From positions 109,616 to 173,615 of the forward strand of contig NZ_FTOI01000007.1 in NCBI RefSeq assembly GCF_900156725.1: a DNA stretch of 64,000 nt. The letters run 5' to 3'. Below the pieces are notes generated by a model, which saw only the letters and a program-made list of their open reading frames with translations, searched no databases and was not told where the DNA came from. The position numbers and the translations under genes were made by a program. Below, in pieces: positions 16,578-25,182 of this stretch. This DNA is from Kaistella chaponensis (GTDB lineage Bacteria > Bacteroidota > Bacteroidia > Flavobacteriales > Weeksellaceae). Numbering within the stretch: the first letter of the stretch is position 1; each line of letters starts with the position of its first letter.

Positions 16578-18929
16578 TTATTTTAAATTCTGCTTAGCTA
16601 AATCACAATACACTTTTGCTACGTTTGTTTTTGAATTATCGTTTTGAGTGGCAATCCGTGAATAAATCTCACACACTTTTTCTCTCCAATATATTATTTT
16701 CTTCTTGTCTTTTTTAAAAGTACTGTCAAAATTTTTGCCCATTAACCCGCCTTTATATATGTAGCCAATATAGTAAGCTGTTTCAGAATCATTTTCGTTC
16801 CATTGCAATGCATTTTCATAATAAGCAATACTAATTGCATATTTTTTTGCTGAGTAATTATAATGCGACCCTAATAAATAATATGTTCTTGCAATCTTAC
16901 TTTTGATTTCTTGTTTTTCTTCTTCGTTTTGTGTAACATTATATTTTTGCTCTAACAACGCAATTTGACTTTCAAAGTAATTTTTCGCTTTTTCTAAATT
17001 ATACACATCAGATTTGTTTTCACTGTAGACGCTACCTAATTTTAAAAAAGCATCTGGATTAATATTATCATTATTTGTTATATGCTTTTCATAATAAGCG
17101 ATAGCGGTATTTACATTTCTTGGTAAAAATTCATCACCTTTTTCATACAATTTTCCTATCGCTATTAAGATATTTTTATCGTTGCTATTATCAAATGCTA
17201 GCTGGTAAAATTGAAGTGATTTTTGGTAATTTTTTTCTACACCACTTGTTCCATTTTCAAATAATTTCGCTTTTTCTAAAAGAGTTTCTACTGCATTATC
17301 TGTTTTGTTTAACTTTCCTTTTGCTTCATTTTCAAGATTTTGCAAAATGATATTAAACCCTTTGTATGTGCTACTTTTATAGCCGTGATCATAAACGTCA
17401 ATAAAAGGTTGTGTGTTTTCTAATCCATAAATGAGAAAATTATTACCTTTTGTATTAGTTCTTATTTCTTGTCTCAATTCTTCATTGTAATATGGATCAA
17501 GCTTTTTTAAACTTTCAAAAAATGGTGTGTTATAGATGCTTTTATACAAACTTTCAGTATCTGATTGAACATTAATGTATTTCTGCATTTTGTTATTCAA
17601 CCATCTATTTGTAATAATAACCTGTAAACCCGTAAAATTAAGATGAGCTTCTTTTTCGTTTTTTTCATTTTTGTAAATTGTTAACTTCTCAAATTTAATA
17701 TTCAGAGCTTCAAAATTTTTAGCTACATAATTGGCATAGGTTTCAAAAATTTTAGTGTCGCTCAAAGTATTTATAGCTTGATCATTATTAATAATTTCTT
17801 GCTTTCGGTCCATTTCATCTATTTCGGCATTTAGCTTTTGCATTTTGTTTTCGTGTGCATCGCCCAAAATCTGAATTACTCCTTGTGCTAAATCTGTTAC
17901 TGCTTTTATTTTTTCTTGGCTTTTTTCAGCTTTTACAGAATTATCATAATAATTTTGTGCATTTTGTCTGTCTTGTCCATTAGTAGAATTATTGATTGCA
18001 ATAGTAAACTGATTCTTTGCTTCGGTGTAGTTTCCTGAGTTGTGTGCATCTACTCCAGCTTTTATTGCATTGTCCCAAATTTGTCCTTTTATTGCATTCT
18101 CTTCATTTTGTTTTTGTATTCCCGAGTTGTGTTCAGCCAATTCTCTTTCAAGATCTGCTTTGCTGTTGTTGTAATCGGTAAGGTCATTTTGTTGAGTGGT
18201 TGTATTTGAATTATTCATAGATTCAAGTTCTTTAACTTGACTTCGCAATTGAACAAGGTATTTCCTTATATCAGAATCATTTTGAGGTAATGCACCATTT
18301 AATCCTTCCGTACATAATCGGTTGTTGAATGGTTGCCCTTGTTGTTGCATTTTTCCACAAGCGATTGATTGTCTGCGTTGTAAATCTCTAATTTCATCAT
18401 TTACATTGCTGAAATTTCCACCAGCATTGTTTTGATTTGTCGAGTTCGAATTTGAATTACTCGAATTAGTAACAGAATTTTGTGGAACACCTTGACAATT
18501 AATATAATTACTATCACAATTACCTACGCATACATCTGTAATCGAAACTTTGTAATTTGTGGAACTTGATTTGAACAAAATTGCTGTTGCTTTGGTTCCA
18601 TCATTACTATATACTCCACCTGGTTCAATTTGATATGTGACTGTATAATTGTATTTTGTAGGTGGATTTTCATTACCTACACTAAAATGATAGGAGAATG
18701 ATATTGGTTGTGAATAAGTATTTTGAAACATAATTCCCCAATAATAATCAGAATAATCTCCAGATACTTTACCCCAATTGGCTACTTTGTATTTTATTCC
18801 TTTGTAACAATCTGCAGTTATCCATGGACTCCAATCAGCAGAATTCTGCCCAAAAACAAAACTCATCTTAAAAAATACAATCGTAAGTAAAAATATCTTT
18901 TTCATAGCACTATAAATTTTAGTTTTCAT
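16578..18929 (-). CDS. large secreted protein with coiled-coil and Sel1/TPR-like repeats
   Basis: 783 residues from MKTKIYSAMKKIFLLTIVFF (a second ATG at 18905 also gives a good signal peptide ending VFGQ). After a beta-rich N-terminal domain (WSPWITADCYKGIKYKVANW) come an Asn/Ser-rich linker, a long helical region (RDLQRRQSIACGKMQQQ, EIDEMDRKQEIINN) and C-terminal Sel1/TPR-type repeats (YQLAFDNSNDKNILIAIGKL, AIAYYEKHITNN, AYYIGYIYKGGL). No T9SS domain. The promoter shares a 38-bp block with the neighbouring response regulator gene, making it a likely target. Function unknown. Confidence 0.75.
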   Translation of the reverse strand: MKTKIYSAMKKIFLLTIVFFKMSFVFGQNSADWSPWITADCYKGIKYKVANWGKVSGDYSDYYWGIMFQNTYSQPISFSYHFSVGNENPPTKYNYTVTYQIEPGGVYSNDGTKATAILFKSSSTNYKVSITDVCVGNCDSNYINCQGVPQNSVTNSSNSNSNSTNQNNAGGNFSNVNDEIRDLQRRQSIACGKMQQQGQPFNNRLCTEGLNGALPQNDSDIRKYLVQLRSQVKELESMNNSNTTTQQNDLTDYNNSKADLERELAEHNSGIQKQNEENAIKGQIWDNAIKAGVDAHNSGNYTEAKNQFTIAINNSTNGQDRQNAQNYYDNSVKAEKSQEKIKAVTDLAQGVIQILGDAHENKMQKLNAEIDEMDRKQEIINNDQAINTLSDTKIFETYANYVAKNFEALNIKFEKLTIYKNEKNEKEAHLNFTGLQVIITNRWLNNKMQKYINVQSDTESLYKSIYNTPFFESLKKLDPYYNEELRQEIRTNTKGNNFLIYGLENTQPFIDVYDHGYKSSTYKGFNIILQNLENEAKGKLNKTDNAVETLLEKAKLFENGTSGVEKNYQKSLQFYQLAFDNSNDKNILIAIGKLYEKGDEFLPRNVNTAIAYYEKHITNNDNINPDAFLKLGSVYSENKSDVYNLEKAKNYFESQIALLEQKYNVTQNEEEKQEIKSKIARTYYLLGSHYNYSAKKYAISIAYYENALQWNENDSETAYYIGYIYKGGLMGKNFDSTFKKDKKKIIYWREKVCEIYSRIATQNDNSKTNVAKVYCDLAKQNLK

Positions 18930-18947
18930 GATTATTAGTTTTAATGA

Positions 18948-18998
18948 CAAATTTCCCTTAAAAGAAAACACCAGTCAATTACACAAACGGGTATATTT
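18948..18998 (-). promoter_or_regulatory. candidate operator and -7 element of the 783-aa gene
   Basis: On the minus strand TACCC-GTTT-GTGTA (18994-18981) lies centred 36 bp upstream of GAAATTTG (18955-18948), a one-mismatch TAnnTTTG. The operator sits in a block that is 32/38 identical to the block upstream of the response regulator gene at 21560-21640. Binding by that regulator is inference. Confidence 0.6.
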
Positions 18999-19061
18999 TT
19001 GCAAAAAAAAGCTTCAAAATCTATACGACTTGAAGCTTTAAAATATTTATTAAATTAGAAT

Positions 19062-20927
19062 TTATACGAGTTCTAAAGGCGTACTAAATCGCAGCAACAT
19101 TCCTTTTTCTACTTTCGGGGTTTCAAAATCTCCCGAAATCTCCGTCATTCTGGTTTTCATATTATACATTCCGTTTCCTTGGTTGTTTTCATTGGGCTGA
19201 AAACCAATTCCATTGTCAGAAATTTCTAATTGTAATCTACTATTTTTTGTAGAAAAAATAATGTAAACTTCTGTCGCTTGGCTGTGTTTGTAAATATTAT
19301 TCAGCGCTTCTTTATAGCAAAGAAAAAGATTTCTGCGGATTTCTGCATTGAAATGTTGGTTTTCTTCTATCTCATTTTTAAAGTGAATTTGGGCTTTAGA
19401 TTTTGCAAAAAAACCCGTTGCATATTGCTGAGCAAAACTGATGAAATTTTGCAAAAAATCGTTCTGAGATTTCAGGCTCCAAATCATCTCCCGCATAGAA
19501 ACGGTCATTTCTTCAGTGTTTTTAAATAATTCATCGAGCTCGGCTTTCAACTTTGGATCTTCGGAAAAATTTTCTTTAATGAATTCTCCGTGCAATTTCA
19601 TGGCAGAAATTCTGGCCCCAATATCATCGTGCATATCACTGGAAATGCGTTCTCGCTCGTGTTCGAGTTCTTTTTGCTTTTCGAGCTCTTTGGATAAAAG
19701 TTCATTTTTGTACTCTTGACCTTCTTTCACCGCTTGTAACTCATCCAAATTAATTCCGTACAGAAAGAGAAGGAAATCCAAAACAATCATTAATCCCATA
19801 AAAATATAAGAGAACTCGCTAATTACATAAGGAGTTTCGCTAAATCCCAGCAAACCCATTATAAAAGGGAAAGACATTTGCAAAGCACTTATTAATAGTA
19901 AAAAAACGCCAATTCTTGCAAATTTGTAAAATATCGAATTAAACTTTAATAAATATAAAAACACCAAAAATGTAATGATCAAATCATAAATTGTAGCAAA
20001 ATCTTTTATAAAATTACAGAATTTTACATACCATTCATACTCAAATTGTACGTTTCTCACGATAAAATAGACCAGCCAATACAATCCAGAATATTTTAGA
20101 AAGACCCCAAAATAATGGTATTTTTTATTGAATGTTAAATAACTCCAAAAAAACAAATAATAAAGCGCAGGTTCTAAAGCACCAAGAATTTTTTCGTAAA
20201 TAATATTGGGAACATCCGGAAAAAGAGTGTTTTCTAAAATTAAATTTTCGGTATTGAAGAATATATAAAAAATATAAACCGAATTAAGAATAATGAAATA
20301 AACAAGTGGTTTTCTGAATTTTTGATACTTTAATTTATATAATCCCAAAAAAAGCAAACATAAATGAATGCCAATAAAAATATAAGAAAGAATAGTAAAA
20401 TAGGATTGCGAATTCTTGTAATTAGCGATTAAAAATTCCTTTTCAGATTGTACATAAAACTCTGGTAAATATATTTCGTTATCAAATTTCGGGACTTCTA
20501 AATAGTATTTTTTCCTTTCGTGAGGCTTTAAAACAAAGACTATCGCATTAGAATTTCCAGGAACAGATAGTTGAGTTTTGAAATGTGAAAATCCACTTCC
20601 TCCTATTTTCAATAATTTATTATTATTTTTAGTAAATAAATAAAATTCAGAAACATCGTCATTACTCGTTATATAAAATAGAGAATCGTTTTCGTTGTTA
20701 TTTTGCAATTCAAAAAACAAAGAAACATTTTTAGTAGCAATCGGAGCATCTGTTAATATCGGTAGATTCGGAGAAAAATTAAAATTGATCGAATTTTTGT
20801 TAGAAGTAGAATATAAAGATTGCTGGTTAATGTCTACTGCCGATTCACCCTCAATCATAATCGTTTTTTGAGAATAAAATAGCAATGGGAGAAATAAAAG
20901 AAGCAAGAAAAACTTCTTAATTATCAT
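19062..20927 (-). CDS. sensor histidine kinase, 7TMR-DISM/NarX-like
   Basis: 621 residues. Signal peptide, a periplasmic beta-rich sensor (about 20-170, 7TMR-DISM-extracellular-like by position), then seven or eight membrane helices (about 175-390). A coiled coil (ELEKQKELEHERERIS) follows, then a HisKA_3 dimerisation domain with the phospho-accepting His in SSDMHDDIGARIS (H433). The ATPase domain has NNIYKHSQATEV (N box) and ISDNGIGFQPNENNQGNGMY (G1/G2). It lies 5 bp downstream of its response regulator. The stimulus is unknown. Confidence 0.9.
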   Translation of the reverse strand: MIIKKFFLLLLFLPLLFYSQKTIMIEGESAVDINQQSLYSTSNKNSINFNFSPNLPILTDAPIATKNVSLFFELQNNNENDSLFYITSNDDVSEFYLFTKNNNKLLKIGGSGFSHFKTQLSVPGNSNAIVFVLKPHERKKYYLEVPKFDNEIYLPEFYVQSEKEFLIANYKNSQSYFTILSYIFIGIHLCLLFLGLYKLKYQKFRKPLVYFIILNSVYIFYIFFNTENLILENTLFPDVPNIIYEKILGALEPALYYLFFWSYLTFNKKYHYFGVFLKYSGLYWLVYFIVRNVQFEYEWYVKFCNFIKDFATIYDLIITFLVFLYLLKFNSIFYKFARIGVFLLLISALQMSFPFIMGLLGFSETPYVISEFSYIFMGLMIVLDFLLFLYGINLDELQAVKEGQEYKNELLSKELEKQKELEHERERISSDMHDDIGARISAMKLHGEFIKENFSEDPKLKAELDELFKNTEEMTVSMREMIWSLKSQNDFLQNFISFAQQYATGFFAKSKAQIHFKNEIEENQHFNAEIRRNLFLCYKEALNNIYKHSQATEVYIIFSTKNSRLQLEISDNGIGFQPNENNQGNGMYNMKTRMTEISGDFETPKVEKGMLLRFSTPLELV

Positions 20928-20932
20928 TTTAT

Positions 20933-21559
20933 TCAGTTGTTTTTAAGCATATTCACCGCTTCTATTTTGTTAGCAACATGTAATTTTCTGTAAATATGCC
21001 CGATATGTTTTTTCACAGTTTCAATGCTAATGCACTTTTGGTCGGCAATTTCTTTGTATAAAAAACCTTTAGACAAGAGTTTCAGAATTTCTGATTCCTT
21101 TTCGGACAATGTCTCTAAAATTTTTTCTGAAATATTTTTCTTCTGAAAAAAATGAAAAACCTTTTGCGCAATACTATTGCTCATTGGCGAACTTCCCTGC
21201 AGAGAATCTTTAATTGATTGGATAATTTTCTGTAAACTTTCATCTTTCAAAAGATAACCGGATGCGCCATTTTTCAGCGCTTCAAAAATCACTTCTTCGT
21301 CTTCATAGGTCGTACACATGATAAATTTGCTGTCCGGTAAAAGCGGCTTCATTTTTTTTACCACCTCAGTTCCGAGCATATCTTGTAATTGCACATCCAT
21401 TAAAACAACTTCTGGTGCGTAATTTTGCAAATTTTCTATTGCTGTTTTACCATTAAAAAATTGCGCAACACACATTAAATCATCCTGATAATCGATGATT
21501 TTTTTCAACATATTGCTATACGTTTTTTCGTCTTCTACGATGGCAATTTTTGTTTTCAT
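20933..21559 (-). CDS. NarL/LuxR family response regulator
   Basis: 208 residues from MKTKIAIVEDEKTYSNM; an in-frame upstream start would add 15 hydrophobic residues and overlap the promoter. Receiver domain with acidic pair E9/D10, phospho-acceptor D55 (VVLMDVQLQD) and K in LLKDES. The LuxR-type HTH is EILKLLSKGFLYKEIADQKC followed by VKKHIGHIYRKLHV. First gene of the operon with the kinase. A palindromic candidate operator lies 35 bp upstream of its -7 element, suggesting autoregulation. Confidence 0.92.
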   Translation of the reverse strand: MKTKIAIVEDEKTYSNMLKKIIDYQDDLMCVAQFFNGKTAIENLQNYAPEVVLMDVQLQDMLGTEVVKKMKPLLPDSKFIMCTTYEDEEVIFEALKNGASGYLLKDESLQKIIQSIKDSLQGSSPMSNSIAQKVFHFFQKKNISEKILETLSEKESEILKLLSKGFLYKEIADQKCISIETVKKHIGHIYRKLHVANKIEAVNMLKNN

Positions 21560-21573
21560 TTCATTTCTTTCAG

Positions 21574-21628
21574 CAAAGATGAAGATAATACAAACTCTAG
21601 TCAATTACACAAAAGGGTATTTTTTAGC
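21574..21628 (-). promoter_or_regulatory. candidate operator and -7 element of the response regulator
   Basis: On the minus strand TACCC-TTTT-GTGTA (21619-21606) is centred exactly 35 bp upstream of CATCTTTG (21581-21574, one mismatch to TAnnTTTG). A start site about 7 bases on leaves a leader of some 10 bases to the ATG at 21559. Confidence 0.6.
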
Positions 21629-21889
21629 TTTCGTGAAATTTACTTTCTATTAAAAAAAATTACATTTTAAAAACAGATTCTCAATAATTAAAACATTTTA
21701 ATAAGAAAAAATTAGTATTTTTTATATTTTAACCTTTATTTTAATTCAATCTAAAGTTATAAAAAATCCCGTTAAATCTGTTAAAAACGTTAAGAGTCTT
21801 GAAAATAGAATTTCGCACCATGACAAATCTTGTCAAAGCATTGATTTAAATCTTAAAAAAATTAGGAATTAGGTTTGGGAAAGTAGGAA

Positions 21890-21922
21890 AGCGTTGTCGA
21901 GGCTTGAAGTCTTGACAACGCT
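21890..21922. repeat. palindromic repeat AGCGTTGTC/GACAACGCT
   Basis: Perfect 9-bp arms around a 15-base interior containing CTTGAAGTCTT. It belongs by layout to the TTGTCAA-type repeats. A decayed copy, GACAAATCTTGTCAAAGC, lies at 21822-21839. Otherwise the gap 21640-21890 is AT-rich with no gene. Confidence 0.65.
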
Positions 21923-21940
21923 CTGTACAAACTATTTTTT

Positions 21941-22390
21941 TTATTTTACAGCAACAAAAATTTCCACCTCCGAATCTGTGCCTTTGTTACAATTAGCACC
22001 GTATAATTCGAAATCGTAGGTGTATTTTCGGTTGAGATTTTCGTCTTGTTCCCAGATATTTATCCAAGTATCGTCAACTGCTTTTGGCATTTCACCTTTT
22101 GCTATAAATTTTTTGAAATTTTCTGGTTGAAATTCCTGACCAATCATTCCGTTTGGAATTTCATTTAAAGTAGAAACCGGAACGCCGATAATTGTGGTGT
22201 AATCTTCGGTGTCATTGCTTTGATAATCGGTATAAATTGCTAGAATTTCATTTGAAATTTTCTTGGGAATTTCCTAGTGAATATTTTCTGAGCTAAACTG
22301 TCCCCACAATTTTCCCAAGTCTTCTTGAACTTGATTATTCTGATTCGTAGTGCGAACTGAAATTCCGATGAGTTTGAAGCCGTTGGTCAT
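21941..22390 (-). pseudogene. GyrI-like/AraC effector-binding domain gene with an internal stop
   Basis: A full-length frame of 149 codons runs from ATG at 22390 (MTNGFKLIGISVRTTNQNNQ) to a stop at 21941. It is interrupted by a single TAG at codon 39 (22276-22274), after SSENIH and before EIPKKISNEILAIYTDYQSN. After the stop the frame continues intact through WINIWEQDENLNRKYTYDFE and ends EVEIFVAVK. The layout fits the GyrI-like small-molecule-binding domain found alone or fused to AraC regulators. One point mutation would explain the loss. An internal ATG at 22147 could start only a truncated product. Confidence 0.8.
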
Positions 22391-22451
22391 GTTTTTTTGC
22401 TTATTGATGGGTGTTGGATGATGAAAGATTATTAAGAAAATTTTCGATAAA

Positions 22452-22495
22452 ACTTTGTCAAAGCATTATAACTCTGTAAACAGCTTTGACAAAGT
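22452..22495. repeat. palindromic repeat ACTTTGTCAAAGC/GCTTTGACAAAGT
   Basis: Perfect 13-bp arms around 18 bases, lying just downstream of the DUF3781 stop on the minus strand. It may also serve as a terminator, though no long T run follows. Confidence 0.75.
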
Positions 22496-22505
22496 AAAAG
22501 AAATT

Positions 22506-22769
22506 TTATTTTTTTACAATTTTATCGACCGTAATAATTCTAAATGTATTTGAATTGATGGTGATTTTAATATTATTATCTGAATTGTTTACATAAATAT
22601 TTTTCCCAATTTTTTTGAAATATTTTTCTTGAGTTTCATTCAAAATATCAAAAAGCATTTTTTCTATTTCCAGTTTTGAAAGCTCAGTTTTCAGCTTTTT
22701 GTTAATTCTTTGATACACGAGTTCTGTGTAACAGATTTTGCTCAAAATTTCTGGTATGTTGATGTTCAT
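22506..22769 (-). CDS. DUF3781 family protein
   Basis: 87 residues. The pattern ICYTELVYQRINKKLKTELS near the N-terminus, KIGKNIYV in the middle and ITINSNTFRIITVDK at the end matches my memory of the DUF3781 family. It is small, cytosolic and of unknown function. Both sides are occupied by repeats: a palindrome at 22452-22495 and a longer element at 22812-22936. Confidence 0.75.
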   Translation of the reverse strand: MNINIPEILSKICYTELVYQRINKKLKTELSKLEIEKMLFDILNETQEKYFKKIGKNIYVNNSDNNIKITINSNTFRIITVDKIVKK

Positions 22770-22811
22770 TTTCTGTTTAAAAAAAATAAATTGGGTAAAA
22801 AATTCCGAGTT

Positions 22812-22936
22812 GCAGCCCGACCTGAGTGGAGCTCTTTTTTGTTATTGCGAATCTGAAAAACTTCAACGGAATCCTTCATTTTGTTCGCAATAACAAAAAA
22901 AGCGGGAACGGAGGGCGGTCCCGATAGATATCGGGA
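22812..22936. repeat. MITE-like composite palindromic element, copy 1
   Basis: The outer part reads AGCCCGACCTGAGTGGAGCTC then TTTTTT. Inside are 17-bp arms (22835-22851 TTTTTTGTTATTGCGAA and 22884-22900, its complement) around a 32-base loop. AAAAGCGGGAACGGAGGGCGG follows, then a second perfect palindrome TCCCGATAGATATCGGGA (22919-22936). A shorter member is at 28619-28695. It lies between DUF3781 and uppP and encodes nothing. Confidence 0.75.
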
Positions 22937-22953
22937 TGTCTGCCAAAAAAATA

Positions 22954-23772
22954 TTATTGAAACTGCGTAAAATAAATTAAAAGGACAATTCCCACAATAA
23001 TTCTGTACCAACCCCAAGGTTTGAAACCGTATTTATGAAGCAAACTGATGAAGGATTTTATAGCGATCCAAGCCACTACAAATGCTACAATATTTCCGAT
23101 GAAAAAAAGCAAAATATGGTGATTGTCTGCCATAATCATTTCATAACCTTTCATTGGATTTGGCGTTTCTTTGCCCCAAGTTTTTACAAAAACTGAATAA
23201 ACCGTTACAGCCAACATCGTAGGAACGGCCAAGAAAAATGAAAATTCTGCCGCGGCTTTTTGAGTGAGTTTTTGCGTCATTCCACCGATAATGGAAGCTG
23301 CACTTCTACTTGTTCCGGGCATCATGGCAAGACATTGCCAAAAACCAATGATCACCGCTTTTTTGATGGACATTTCTTTTTCGTCGTGAATGACTGGATT
23401 TTTGAACCAATTATCTACGAATAATAAAACGACTCCACCTAAAACAAGCATGCTTGAGATCGCGATTTGATTCCCGAGAACGGCTTCGATTTTATCATCA
23501 AATAAAAACCCTAAACCTAAAGCTGGGATCACCGCGAATGCCAATTTGTAGTAAAATTTAAGGTTAGAGAAATCAAAAAATTTCTGCCAGTAAGCGACAA
23601 CAACCGCCAAAATAGCTCCGAACTGTATAGAAACCTGAAACATCTTAAGGAATTCAGATTCCTCCATTCCCATTAAACTAGCGGCAAAACCCATGTGAGC
23701 GGTTGATGAAATAGGAAGAAATTCGGTAAGACCTTCTACGATTGCAATAATAATGGCTTGAAGTATATCCAT
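22954..23772 (-). CDS. uppP: undecaprenyl-diphosphatase UppP (BacA)
   Basis: 272-residue polytopic membrane enzyme that dephosphorylates undecaprenyl diphosphate to recycle the lipid carrier of peptidoglycan and polysaccharide synthesis. The first catalytic motif is EGLTEFLPISSTAH (13-26). The second, PGTSRSAASIIGGM, follows about 130 residues later. About eight membrane helices. Third gene after ftsX and the DUF3098 gene, separated from the latter by 72 bp that hold a palindromic repeat. Confidence 0.97.
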   Translation of the reverse strand: MDILQAIIIAIVEGLTEFLPISSTAHMGFAASLMGMEESEFLKMFQVSIQFGAILAVVVAYWQKFFDFSNLKFYYKLAFAVIPALGLGFLFDDKIEAVLGNQIAISSMLVLGGVVLLFVDNWFKNPVIHDEKEMSIKKAVIIGFWQCLAMMPGTSRSAASIIGGMTQKLTQKAAAEFSFFLAVPTMLAVTVYSVFVKTWGKETPNPMKGYEMIMADNHHILLFFIGNIVAFVVAWIAIKSFISLLHKYGFKPWGWYRIIVGIVLLIYFTQFQ

Positions 23773-23792
23773 ATTTTAGTTTTAAAAAAAAA

Positions 23793-23821
23793 CTTTGTCA
23801 AAGGTTTTAATTTTGACAAAG
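23793..23821. repeat. palindromic repeat CTTTGTCAAA/TTTGACAAAG inside the ftsX-uppP cluster
   Basis: Ten-base perfect arms with a 9-base loop, between the DUF3098 gene and uppP. It is a member of the same TTTGTCAAA family as 22452-22495 and could tune expression between the two genes. Confidence 0.75.
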
Positions 23822-23844
23822 CAGTATATTTTGTGGGGGTTAAA

Positions 23845-24150
23845 TTATATTTTTTTTCTTTTGAGGATCGCGTAAATTTCTACAACGAAACCAGCGATGA
23901 CCAACATGGGTGCAATTCGGATTCTGCGGATGGAGAAAATCCCTTCATTCCAAACGTTTGGATCGTACTTACCATCAACTGTATTTGCATCGGGACCCAT
24001 CATCAGTAGAAAACCTACGACAATTAACGCCAAACCAATTAACATGAATTTATAATTTTCTTTTCCGAAATAGAAGGTATTTTCAGGCGGTGTTCCGGTT
24101 TCTGTATTTCCGTAATTATCCGCGGAAAATTTTTGATTTTTTTTGCTCAT
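23845..24150 (-). CDS. DUF3098 membrane protein
   Basis: 101 residues with a hydrophilic N-terminus and two membrane helices: YKFMLIGLALIVVGFLLMMG (about 33-52) and IRIAPMLVIAGFVVEIYAIL (about 78-97), then KRKKI. It matches the DUF3098 family by size, topology and the conserved GPDANTVDGKYDPNVWNEGI-like linker, and by its position between ftsX and uppP. The stop of ftsX and this start are 2 bases apart. Function unknown, probably linked to envelope division. Confidence 0.9.
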   Translation of the reverse strand: MSKKNQKFSADNYGNTETGTPPENTFYFGKENYKFMLIGLALIVVGFLLMMGPDANTVDGKYDPNVWNEGIFSIRRIRIAPMLVIAGFVVEIYAILKRKKI

Positions 24151-24152
24151 TT

Positions 24153-25052
24153 TTAAGAATAATAAAGATCATCAACATTCGATCTAAGGAATTTCCAAGT
24201 GGCGAAAATGGTACTGAGAACGGTAATCACTACACCCAAAATAAAAATGGCAATTACCAAAATAATGAGTTGATTCGAGTCTTGAACAAAAGGAGTTCCG
24301 ATTTGGGTGATAAAATAATACCACGCACCAAAAAGAACCGCTAAACCGATAATTGCTCCAACTACGCCCAAAATAACCGCTTCTTTAATAAAAGGTTTCA
24401 GAATGAAACGACGCTTTGCACCAACCAATTGCATCGTTTTGATAATGAATCTTTTGGAGAAAATTTTCAGACGAATAGAGTTGTTAATTAAAACTACTGC
24501 TAAGATTAAAAACAAAATCGAAAAACCTAAAATCCATTTTAAAATATTGTTCAGGTTGTTGTACACTTCAACCATTAATGTGCTGTTGTTTTTAACATCC
24601 ATAATTCCCGGTGTCGCTTTGATCTGTTTGATGGCTTCATCAATTTTTGCAGGATCTACGTAATCGGGTTTTAGAGCAACTTCTACGGAAGACGGGAAAA
24701 TATTCTCTTCGAAAAGCGCACTGGATTCAATTCCCATGCTTTTTCTGGCTTCATCAGCTGCCATTTGTCGCGATATATAAGTTGCGCGTTTAACGGGAGC
24801 TAAATTTTGTATTTTTTTGAAAGCATCATTTTCTTGCTTCACGATCTTCACAGAATCTTTGGCATCAAAATTTTCGTCAAAATAGGCATTCACTACCAAT
24901 TGTTCTTTGATATAATCAGAATATTTCTGAGCATTGATGAGAATAAGGCCCATTAATCCTAATAAAAATAACACAAGCGCGATACTCACCACAACGGTAA
25001 TATTACTGGATCGGAGTCGTCTTTTGTTAAAATCTTCAACTGTCTTTGCCAT
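24153..25052 (-). CDS. ftsX: cell division permease-like protein FtsX
   Basis: 299 residues with FtsX topology: a short cytoplasmic N-terminus (RRLRSSNITVVVSIAL), first helix at about 20-42, an extracellular domain (about 45-165) and three C-terminal helices (about 168-295). FtsX with the ATPase FtsE transduces division signals to peptidoglycan hydrolases at the septum. ftsE is not adjacent, as is usual in this phylum. First gene of the ftsX-DUF3098-uppP cluster. Confidence 0.95.
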   Translation of the reverse strand: MAKTVEDFNKRRLRSSNITVVVSIALVLFLLGLMGLILINAQKYSDYIKEQLVVNAYFDENFDAKDSVKIVKQENDAFKKIQNLAPVKRATYISRQMAADEARKSMGIESSALFEENIFPSSVEVALKPDYVDPAKIDEAIKQIKATPGIMDVKNNSTLMVEVYNNLNNILKWILGFSILFLILAVVLINNSIRLKIFSKRFIIKTMQLVGAKRRFILKPFIKEAVILGVVGAIIGLAVLFGAWYYFITQIGTPFVQDSNQLIILVIAIFILGVVITVLSTIFATWKFLRSNVDDLYYS

Positions 25053-25182
25053 TAAATAATAAATTTCTGCTAAATTAGAAAAAATCTTCCGTAATTTGCC
25101 GAGAATCCTAGAAAATCAATGTTAAAAAAAACATAAAGAAAATGCCTTTTAACGCAGATTTTTCCTTTTGAATACTGAATTT

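Noticed and set aside
22766..23017. 83-codon minus-strand frame over the uppP end
   Set aside because: Overlaps uppP in another frame and runs through the MITE-like element; spurious.
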